Shown piece by piece: positions 57,892 to 64,000 of a stretch of DNA of 64,000 nucleotides (within the stretch, counting starts at the first letter, position 1; the number at the start of each line of letters is the position of its first letter). Under the pieces are notes generated by a model. That model was not told the origin of the DNA and did no database searches. It saw only the letters and a program-made list of their open reading frames with translations. Origin of the DNA: Planctomycetota bacterium (GTDB lineage: Bacteria > Planctomycetota > JACQVV01 > JASMLP01); NCBI GenBank assembly GCA_030748635.1, contig JASMLP010000143.1, forward strand, positions 1 to 64,000. Reading direction: 5' to 3'. The position numbers and the translations under genes were made by a program.

Positions 57892-59929
57892 ATTTCCGTA
57901 TCGGGAAGTTGCTGCCGTCCTGGGTGCTATCCAGGCTGAATTCGCCGATTTCAGTGGCGGAGACTGCTGATGGGAGTCGGATTGTAAACCGGGTGCCGAC
58001 ATCGACAGTGCTCGTGACGGAAATCGTACCCCCGTGTTCTTCAATGACCTGGCGCACCATATAAAGGCCGAGTCCTGTGCCCTTGCTATCGCCGGTTTCA
58101 TCTTCTCGAGAACTGACGAAGGGCTCGAAAATGGAATCCAGTTGGTCTTCGGGAATGCCCACACCAGTGTCTTCAATTTCGATGACTGCTCGTCCCTGGA
58201 GATCGGTTCCTAACTGGATCGTTAATTTTCCTCCATCAGGCATGGCATGCTTGGCGTTGAGGATGATGTTGAGGATTGCGTCTTGAAGAAAACTGGTGTT
58301 CGCCCGGATCACCGGAGTCGGCCTGGCTTGGACGTTGGACTCGATGCTGGACATACGCAATTCGGCCGAGGCGAGATTGAGTACACCTTGAACGATATCG
58401 TTGGGACGAGTCGATTTTTTGTCGGTGGAACCGCGGGCGAAATTGAGGAGATCGCGGGTTTTTTCCATGGCTTGCCGGGAGTGCTCCCCGGCAGTCGCGA
58501 GGAATTTTTGGGAGTCGGCTGGAGACATCTCTCCAAGTTGGGCGTAACCGCTGATCGATTGGAGCAGGTTTTTGATATCGTGAATGACGCCGGCCATGAT
58601 CAAGCCCAGTCCCGCCAGTTTTTCTTGCTGCATGGAGTGATGCAGTAATCGATGGTGTTCGGTCAGGTCCAGCGCATAGCCTGCGGCCTGAAATGTCCTG
58701 TCGTCATTGCTACGCAAACGAACCAGTTTGCACCATGCGATTCGAGTGGAGGCATCGTTCCTGCGAAAAGAAAGTTCGCTTTCGAATGAGCCTTTCTCCA
58801 TCACTTCCTCGATGGCACGGGTCGCCTGAGCGGGGTTTTCCAGAATATTGAGAAGTTTGAGTCCGGAAAGCGCTTGTGACTCGGTATGACCAAAGAGATT
58901 GGTCGCGTGGTCACTCCAGCGATGAAAGGATCCGTGTTGATCCAGACCGAAAATGGCGATGGGAGCGTTGCTATAGATGGCTTCCAGTTGGATCTGGGCT
59001 TCCTGGACCTGATCGGAAAGTTCCTGCTTTTCGAGTCCGAGGCCGATAATGTGAGCTAAGCCGCTGAGGATCTGAAGGGTCGTGCGGTTGAAGCGTTCGG
59101 TTTGTTGGTTGCTGTCTACATAGAGGGCGCCGAGAATTTCATGTTGACCGCTGACAGGAACGCAAAGGATGCTCTGGATCCCGAGATCGAGGATACTCTG
59201 ACTGGCTTCCTGTTCACCATCTCCGGCTTGACCGACCGAGAGGATGCTCTCCTGCTGGGTGAGGCACCGGGCAACGATGCTCTGGCTTATGCGGAATTCA
59301 TTCTTGTCCGTACCCGGTGACGTCGCGACATATTTCACACTGGGATTGCCGGTCAACGAATCCCTTACTACCAGGCATGCTCGATCCGCTTCGAGTTGGT
59401 TGACCACTTCTTGCAGAAACCGCTCCGTGATTTCTTTCGGATCTCGAGTTTTGGCTGAAATGCTGCTGAAGGCGAATAGTGACCGCAAGGCGAGGGCAAA
59501 TTCGGCCTGTCCGGATTCGACAAAACCTTCTTGCATGAGTCGACTGGCTTCGGAGCCGTCGATTCGTTCCCGGACCTGGGCGTCACCAGCTTGCCAGGTA
59601 TCGGGGATGATCGTGGTCGATAACTGAGGAAGTTCGTTTTCCTCCATGAAGCAGAAAGTCATGTTGCCGATCGCTATTCGGTCTCGGTCTTTCAGAACGC
59701 GTCGGCGGATCTTGCTCCCGTTGACCAGGACGCCGTTTGTGCTTCGAAGATCCTCGATAACATAGCCATCGACGGTGAAATCGAAGCTGCAATGCTTCCC
59801 TGAGATTCTAGGGTCGTCGAGTTGGAGCGTGCAGTCCGGATGACGCCCCACAAGCAAAGTCGTATCCTGGGAGAGTTCAATACGTCGACCGGAATCGATC
59901 CCGCGAATGACCTGGATTTGTGCACACAC
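57890..59929 (-). CDS. FHA-GAF-PAS sensor histidine kinase
   Basis: A 679-residue soluble two-component kinase. Residues 5-95 are an FHA domain (VGRHPDCTLQLDDPRISGKH, STNGVLVNG), 150-320 a GAF domain (ILCVPVSGQHEILGALYVDS), and 330-430 a PAS domain (YSNAPIAIFGLDQHGSFHRW). Phospho-acceptor His lies in AGVIHDIKNLLQSISG near residue 450, and the ATPase has NIILNAKHAMPDGG, IEIEDTGVGIPEDQLDSIFE and KGTGLGLYMV. The layout resembles NtrB-like kinases. The FHA domain could read the Thr phosphorylation made by the convergent kinase next door, tying the two systems. It starts at a GTG. No response regulator is adjacent. Confidence 0.93.
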   Translation of the reverse strand: MCAQIQVIRGIDSGRRIELSQDTTLLVGRHPDCTLQLDDPRISGKHCSFDFTVDGYVIEDLRSTNGVLVNGSKIRRRVLKDRDRIAIGNMTFCFMEENELPQLSTTIIPDTWQAGDAQVRERIDGSEASRLMQEGFVESGQAEFALALRSLFAFSSISAKTRDPKEITERFLQEVVNQLEADRACLVVRDSLTGNPSVKYVATSPGTDKNEFRISQSIVARCLTQQESILSVGQAGDGEQEASQSILDLGIQSILCVPVSGQHEILGALYVDSNQQTERFNRTTLQILSGLAHIIGLGLEKQELSDQVQEAQIQLEAIYSNAPIAIFGLDQHGSFHRWSDHATNLFGHTESQALSGLKLLNILENPAQATRAIEEVMEKGSFESELSFRRNDASTRIAWCKLVRLRSNDDRTFQAAGYALDLTEHHRLLHHSMQQEKLAGLGLIMAGVIHDIKNLLQSISGYAQLGEMSPADSQKFLATAGEHSRQAMEKTRDLLNFARGSTDKKSTRPNDIVQGVLNLASAELRMSSIESNVQARPTPVIRANTSFLQDAILNIILNAKHAMPDGGKLTIQLGTDLQGRAVIEIEDTGVGIPEDQLDSIFEPFVSSREDETGDSKGTGLGLYMVRQVIEEHGGTISVTSTVDVGTRFTIRLPSAVSATEIGEFSLDSTQDGSNFPIRK

Positions 59930-60019
59930 GATACCAGGAAGGTATAGGAGAGGTGGGGATGGGTCAAGTTCTCAACATTAAGTGGTTATGGAGGGCGTAC
60001 TTCCGAGGGGACTTTACTG

Positions 60020-60025
60020 TATGAT
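60020..60025 (+). promoter_or_regulatory. -10 box of the P-loop protein gene, leaderless-type
   Basis: TATGAT eight bases before the ATG at 60034; no recognisable -35 at 16-18 bases and no Shine-Dalgarno. Confidence 0.3.
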
Positions 60026-60033
60026 GTCTCGCC

Positions 60034-61083
60034 ATGAGTGAGCAAATCCGTGTTCATAAGATAGCCTCGGCTACCAGTCGGCTACAGCTTGAAGCCGAAC
60101 TCCAGATCGACCCGAATATCTCTCCTGAAAACGGTCAGGTGGTGGTGGGCGAAGCTTTGCGTGAAAAACGCATCTATGCCGAACTGGAACTGGTAAGTGG
60201 GCGGATGGCGAAGATTCTCAAAGGGGATCGTATCGTTGGGGTCTTGGGGTCACGAGCCGCTTTGCGGGGTTTCGTGGGAACGGTTCCTTCCCAGCTATTT
60301 TTCGGAGATACGTTACACGTTTTGAACAAAGGCGGGGTCATCGGTCGATGCACTTCTTCCAATCAGGATCTCGGTGACGCCTTGCCTTTGCGCTATCTGG
60401 GAACGGTTGTCGGTCCGGATGGGGGCGCGCGCAATATTGGTGAAAATGCCATCGCCGAATCTCAGTCATTAGAATCGACTGTTCCGATCATTCTCGTGGC
60501 GGGTAGCTGCATGAATAGCGGCAAAACTCAGGCAGCCTGTGAAATCGTGGCGGGTCTGACCTCTTTTGGAGTTCGAGTCGCCGCGGGAAAAGTGTCCGGC
60601 GTCGCTTGTCTTCGAGACGTTTTGAACATGCAGGATCACGGCGCAATCGATGCCCTTAGTTTTATCGATTGTGGCCATCCTTCTACGGCGGGTATCGAAT
60701 CGGTTGTTCCTCTTACCAAGGGGATTCTTAACGTGTTATCCGCAAGTTCTCCTGACGTCATCGTGCTGGAAATTGGGGACGGTATTGTGGGCGGATATGG
60801 TTGTGAAAGTCTATTTCAGGACGATGAATTGATGCGCCAATGCGCTTTCCTGGTTTTTTGCGCCAACGATTTGCTGGCGGCATGGGGTGGAGTTCGGTTT
60901 CTGGAGCAAATAGGACGGACGATCGATTGTATCAGTGGGCCCGCAACAGATAATGAGGTAGGGACTCAGTGGGTGGAGCAATCTTTGGGTCTACGCGCAG
61001 TCAACGCTCGCACTCAGCCGGGTGATCTGGCTCGCTTGTCGGGGAAGGCCTTCAGAAGTTGGTCGCCGGTGAAAAGGCGATAG
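60034..61083 (+). CDS. P-loop NTPase of unassigned function
   Basis: A 349-residue soluble protein. Residues 1-130 look like a beta-rich domain (GRMAKILKGDRIVGVLGSRA, FFGDTLHVLNKGGVIGRCTS). Residues 145-340 are a P-loop domain: ILVAGSCMNSGKTQAACEIV contains a Walker A of the G-S-x-x-x-x-G-K-T type, AGKVSGVA is a switch-like segment, DALSFIDCGHPSTAGIESVV follows, and DVIVLEIGDGIVGGYGCE is a Walker B region. The order resembles the dethiobiotin synthetase/MobB-like and DUF1611 groups of NTPases. Ligand and product cannot be named. It is three bases upstream of the Nudix gene, so a nucleotide- or cofactor-related role is a reasonable guess. Confidence 0.75.
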   Translation: MSEQIRVHKIASATSRLQLEAELQIDPNISPENGQVVVGEALREKRIYAELELVSGRMAKILKGDRIVGVLGSRAALRGFVGTVPSQLFFGDTLHVLNKGGVIGRCTSSNQDLGDALPLRYLGTVVGPDGGARNIGENAIAESQSLESTVPIILVAGSCMNSGKTQAACEIVAGLTSFGVRVAAGKVSGVACLRDVLNMQDHGAIDALSFIDCGHPSTAGIESVVPLTKGILNVLSASSPDVIVLEIGDGIVGGYGCESLFQDDELMRQCAFLVFCANDLLAAWGGVRFLEQIGRTIDCISGPATDNEVGTQWVEQSLGLRAVNARTQPGDLARLSGKAFRSWSPVKRR

Positions 61084-61086
61084 TTT

Positions 61087-61665
61087 GTGTCTTCGGCCTC
61101 CGATCAGGAACCCGAATCTCCCGTCATTGAAATCTTGGAGGAGGTTTATCGAGGTCATCGTATCCGATTGACTCGGGACCGGGTTCGTGTGGTTGGACGG
61201 CCCACAATGGAACGTGAGACTGTGCGGCATCCCGGCGCTGTTTCCATTCTTCCGGTGCTCGATGAAAACCGCCTGGTTTTGATCGAGAATTTTAGACACA
61301 CCGTGGGGCGTTCCATTCTCGAAATTCCGGCGGGAACTCTGGAGCCGGACGAACCGCCTGAAGAGTGTGCCTATCGAGAACTTCTGGAGGAAACCGGATA
61401 CCGTGCGAAGGAGATGAGTTTCGTGCGGAGTTTCTACACGACGCCTGGGTTCACAGACGAGCGGATGTGGTTTTTTGTGGCCAGGGAACTGACTCTTGAG
61501 ACTCCGGATCGAGATCCTGGCGAATGGATGCAGGTCCGAATCGTTACCCGGGAAGACGTCGAGGAAATGCTCGAAGGTCCACACCTCGTAGATGCCAAGA
61601 CGATTCTGGCGCTCCAGTGGTGGCAGTTCGGCTATTCGGGGAGGAAAGAGAGTACTCGCCGATAG
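61087..61665 (+). CDS. Nudix hydrolase, ADP-ribose pyrophosphatase-like
   Basis: A 192-residue enzyme that cleaves nucleoside diphosphates linked to another group. The Nudix box G-x5-E-x7-REUxEExGU is intact as GTLEPDEPPEECAYRELLEE plus TGY. Upstream, HPGAVSILPVLDENRLVLIE and FRHTVGRSILEIPAGT are typical of the ADP-ribose pyrophosphatase subgroup, where the R-x-x-x-G-x-x-x-[LW]-E-x-PAG pattern binds the terminal ribose. FYTTPGFTDERMWFFVA matches the subgroup's dimer contact. The GTG start lies three bases after the P-loop gene, so they are one operon. It likely recycles ADP-ribose or removes NDP-sugars. Confidence 0.93.
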   Translation: MSSASDQEPESPVIEILEEVYRGHRIRLTRDRVRVVGRPTMERETVRHPGAVSILPVLDENRLVLIENFRHTVGRSILEIPAGTLEPDEPPEECAYRELLEETGYRAKEMSFVRSFYTTPGFTDERMWFFVARELTLETPDRDPGEWMQVRIVTREDVEEMLEGPHLVDAKTILALQWWQFGYSGRKESTRR

Positions 61666-61729
61666 GTCGAGGCCCCTCCGAATTGACCATTGAATTCGAA
61701 GGGGCCTCCGAGTGGACGAAGAGAGTGAC

Positions 61730-63592
61730 TCAATCTTCGTCGTCGAAGAAGTGGATCCATCCGAGAGGAGCCTGGTCTTCCTGCTTGGATCCGGACGACC
61801 TGGAATCTCGATCAAAGCTTTCCTCTCGACGGCCGGTTCCACGGTTCGAGCGGGAGTTCCGGCCGCTCCGGCGTCCCCGGTCGGAAGAACTCTCGGAACG
61901 ATTTTCGTCCCGTTTGTCTTCTCGTTCGTCGGACCTGGGGCGTCGAGATGGGCGACGGCCACGGCCGCGGCTACGGCTTCGACCCGACCTCTCTTGTCGG
62001 TCATCGAGATCGTCTTGATCCTGACGTTCTTCCTCGTCGCGCTGATAATCCGACTGTTGAGATTCCTGTTCACGTCCTCGGCCTCTCCCTCGACCGCGTC
62101 CCCGGCCTCGGGGTCTACGGCTGCGAGTGGGGCGTTCTTGTGGTTCTTCCTCCTCACCCAAGGAGTCTTCGCCGGGAAAGTCTTCGGGGGCGGAACGGGG
62201 GGGTTGTCGACGACTGCGGCCTCGACCGCCTCTCGATGACGAGCGGGATTTCCCGGAATTTCGACTTTCTTGACGGTCGTCCTCCCAGGCCAGATCACGC
62301 TCGCGGTCGGAATCAGAATCGATTGAATCGTGATCACGTGAATTCCGGTTTTGATTGTTTCTGGAGTTGCGACGTCTGCGAGGACGCCTTTCTCGGGTAT
62401 CGTCCCGATCGTTTTCCTCTTCCCAGCGGATGTCGTCGCTTCGTGAGCTGTCTTCTTCGTACTGCTCGGCTTCTGAACGGTTACGTCCACGTCCTCTGCC
62501 GCGTCCGCGGTTACGATCCCGGCCTGAGTCCCGGTCACGATCCCGGCTTTGGTCTCGGTCACGATCCCTGCCTGAATCTCGGTCGCGATCCCGGCTTTGG
62601 TCCCGGTCCCGATCTTGGTCCCGGTCATCGCGATCTCGACCGCGACTCCGGTCTTCACGTGGGCGTCCACGGCCTCGATCACCCCGGTCTCGACCTCGCC
62701 CTCGTTCACCTCGGTCCCGTCCTCTTCCACGACTCGTGTCACGACGCGGTTCGCTGGCCGGGGTTGGGGTGGGGGATGGAGCGGTCTTCGATTCGGATTC
62801 AAGGATCGAAGCGGGAGCGATTTCGGGAACTTCATCCCCTTTCTTGCGCAGAAGAACAAGAGTAAGTTCTGACTGATAGCGCACGGTGTTGCCGCCCCGC
62901 TCGAGGCGAGATCGAAGGGTGTCGAGTGCGAAGCTGAGGTTGTCATCTTCGTACTGTTCGATGGTCGGGTCAGATCCGTCTTTCAGGAAAAAGACGAGAT
63001 CATCGATTGTGGTCTCGATCGGGTAGGCGATTTCGGAGAGATCGATCAGATCCAGATCTTTGGACTTTTCGATCGCGATCCGAACGCTTTCTTCGTCGTG
63101 TAGTTCGATCTCCTTGTCGTAGTATTCCGGCATATATCGCGAGAGAAAGGCGAATTTTCTCTGTTCCTGAAGAAACGTGAAAAGGACGCAATATCCGCCG
63201 GGCTTGAGAACCTTGCCCATCTCTTTGGTGAAAGCCTTGAGATCCGTAGGGAGCATGACTGCTGCCCGGAAAGCGTAGTCGAAGGTCTCTTTTTTCAAAG
63301 AGGATGATGAAGGGTTCTTGGCAACGGTATGAATAGAGACCGACGCTTGGTCAGACAGTTCTTGTACCGATTCGAGAGCGTCAGGATCCGGATCGACAAC
63401 TGTTACTTCGCAATTGAATTTCGATGCGAGCAGGGGAGTGAGAACTCCCTCATCGGCGAGAGCTTGGAGTACTTTGGGGTTTTCGGTGTCGCTTTCGTGA
63501 GTAAAGCGAGTGAACAGATCGCGCAAAGATTGCCAAAGATGTCGGCTATAGGTTCGGGAAAGGGGATTGGCCAGAGTGTCGGTGTCTACCAT
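61730..63592 (-). CDS. Degenerate methyltransferase-fold protein with long RD/RG/RS-rich tail
   Basis: A 620-residue protein in two parts. Residues 1-255 have a class I methyltransferase-like layout: CEVTVVDPDPDALESVQEL is the acidic strand-2 region, VLKPGGYCVLFTF a typical late strand. The glycine-rich SAM loop is replaced by VLQALADEGVLTPLLA, so SAM binding is doubtful. After a Pro/Thr linker, residues 280-607 are almost only Arg, Asp, Glu, Gly, Ser and Gln in RGRG, RDRD and RSRS patterns, like eukaryotic RNA-binding tails. The chain ends with PLGWIHFFDDED, a motif that breaks the pattern. ATG 63592 with GGAG is preferred to TTG 63610. Codon use shows a real frame, not an antisense artefact. 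Confidence 0.82.
   Translation of the reverse strand: MVDTDTLANPLSRTYSRHLWQSLRDLFTRFTHESDTENPKVLQALADEGVLTPLLASKFNCEVTVVDPDPDALESVQELSDQASVSIHTVAKNPSSSSLKKETFDYAFRAAVMLPTDLKAFTKEMGKVLKPGGYCVLFTFLQEQRKFAFLSRYMPEYYDKEIELHDEESVRIAIEKSKDLDLIDLSEIAYPIETTIDDLVFFLKDGSDPTIEQYEDDNLSFALDTLRSRLERGGNTVRYQSELTLVLLRKKGDEVPEIAPASILESESKTAPSPTPTPASEPRRDTSRGRGRDRGERGRGRDRGDRGRGRPREDRSRGRDRDDRDQDRDRDQSRDRDRDSGRDRDRDQSRDRDRDSGRDRNRGRGRGRGRNRSEAEQYEEDSSRSDDIRWEEENDRDDTRERRPRRRRNSRNNQNRNSRDHDSIDSDSDRERDLAWEDDRQESRNSGKSRSSSRGGRGRSRRQPPRSAPEDFPGEDSLGEEEEPQERPTRSRRPRGRGRGRGRGRGREQESQQSDYQRDEEERQDQDDLDDRQERSGRSRSRGRGRRPSRRPRSDEREDKRDENRSESSSDRGRRSGRNSRSNRGTGRREESFDRDSRSSGSKQEDQAPLGWIHFFDDED
62523..62618 (+). repeat. 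Two tandem 48-base units within the RD-rich tail
   Basis: Units 62523-62570 and 62571-62618 differ at a few positions and encode on the minus strand a 16-residue repeat containing QSRDRDRDSGRDRDRD. Shorter six-base repeats of the RD type flank them. Copy number may vary between strains. Confidence 0.7.
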
Positions 63593-63610
63593 GTTGTTCT
63601 TTGTCTCCAA

Positions 63611-64000
63611 TGTGGGAATGGGCCAGCGGGTTTGCCGACCGGGGACACATCTTGAATTCCCCGCAATTTAGGTTTTTGGGGGCTACCGTTAGGCATGGAC
63701 ATCAGGTCCCTTCCAAAGGGATTCACTCTTACGTCAGTAGAGCCCGATCGTAGTTGTATCATCGACTCGGAGTCGAGTTTTCGGGTCTGTCGGGCGGCGC
63801 CAGGTCTTGCCCGGCTGAGGACGAAGGAACTGATGATTACGATCCGGAAAACAACCTCTTTATGGATCGATCATGCAATCAGGATGGGTCCAGGTAATGA
63901 ATGGGTTAAGTACTTTCGTTTTTGCCTTCTGAAGAGAAATAAGAGAGTCGAGTTCCAATCTTGTGGTTCTCGCTCCAAGGATAATCGCGAATCAAGTATT
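63611..64000. other. 390-base stretch at the right edge with no gene seen
   Basis: No frame longer than about 60 codons and no ribosome-binding site that precedes a credible start. A small hairpin CGACTCGGAGTCG at about 63764-63776 is followed by AGTTTT and could be a weak terminator for something entering from the right. The left part must hold the promoter of the minus-strand 63592 gene, but no clear hexamers were found. Confidence 0.4.

Noticed and set aside
61712..62876. Plus-strand frames opposite the RD-rich tail (61712-62239, 61948-62865, 62355-62876)
   Set aside because: Antisense shadows of the same repeats; hydrophobic-looking stretches arise from the reverse complement of Arg/Asp codons.
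60991..62946. A 651-codon open frame on the minus strand overlapping the Nudix gene and the RD-rich tail
   Set aside because: It shifts the frame of the repeat-rich tail, runs antisense through the convincing Nudix gene and has Pro/Arg/Thr low complexity with no family. Repetitive Arg codons keep other frames open by composition.

Overview
The window is a stretch of bacterial chromosome, moderately GC-rich and densely coding, with short intergenic gaps, many ATGA/GTGA stop-start overlaps and genes on both strands. No rRNA, tRNA, CRISPR array, insertion sequence or phage gene was found. Four Ser/Thr protein kinases, two FHA domains, a DUF1080-type secreted protein, a TPR protein opening with a CxCG...CPxC zinc ribbon, an M50 protease with an added helical tail and a two-polypeptide acyl-CoA mutase together resemble Planctomycetota more than any other phylum I know. 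That placement is inference; no marker gene decides it.

Layout. 1-1816: end of a B12-dependent acyl-CoA mutase and its separate B12-binding subunit. 1898-7636 (minus): MFS transporter, FIST sensor protein, a short UvrA, a membrane protein. 7753-17630: tail-anchored kinase, glutaredoxin, 3-methyladenine DNA glycosylase coupled to an alpha/beta hydrolase, RsmG, a cNMP-binding protein, a cutA/M42 peptidase/rimP operon, cupredoxin-like protein, truncated haemoglobin and HAD phosphatase. 17723-27235: two molybdenum hydroxylase modules of the xanthine dehydrogenase family, the first followed by an 8-oxoguanine/guanine deaminase-type amidohydrolase, so probably purine or N-heterocycle breakdown. 27414-39672: M50 protease, citrate synthase-family enzyme, TolC-like channel, double GNAT protein, HEAT lipoprotein, HisD, HD-GYP protein and full-length GcvP. 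39796-41267: a MerR-HTH/ParA ATPase followed by a small tail-anchored coiled-coil protein, the best candidate for an undescribed system. 41584-50984: beta-lactamase-like esterase, secreted protein, saccharopine dehydrogenase-like reductase, fatty acid desaturase, TPR protein, HD phosphohydrolase and a rhomboid protease with a large added C-terminal region. 50989-59929: signalling block of three kinases and an FHA-GAF-PAS histidine kinase, around a small membrane protein/FliK-like/FlhB-C-like cluster. 60034-63592: P-loop protein with a Nudix hydrolase, then a protein with a degenerate methyltransferase fold and a roughly 350-residue Arg/Asp/Gly/Ser-rich tail.

Regulation. Several genes without a Shine-Dalgarno have a TTGNCN-like -35 and a TANNNT or GATANT -10 ending only 6-9 bases before the start codon, which predicts leaderless mRNAs. 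This rule was used to choose some starts. The first hydroxylase operon appears to begin with a leaderless 14-codon reading frame that ends one base before an in-frame ATG of the enzyme. Coupled pairs in the hydroxylase modules, cutA-M42-rimP, glycosylase-hydrolase and HD hydrolase-rhomboid indicate genuine operons.
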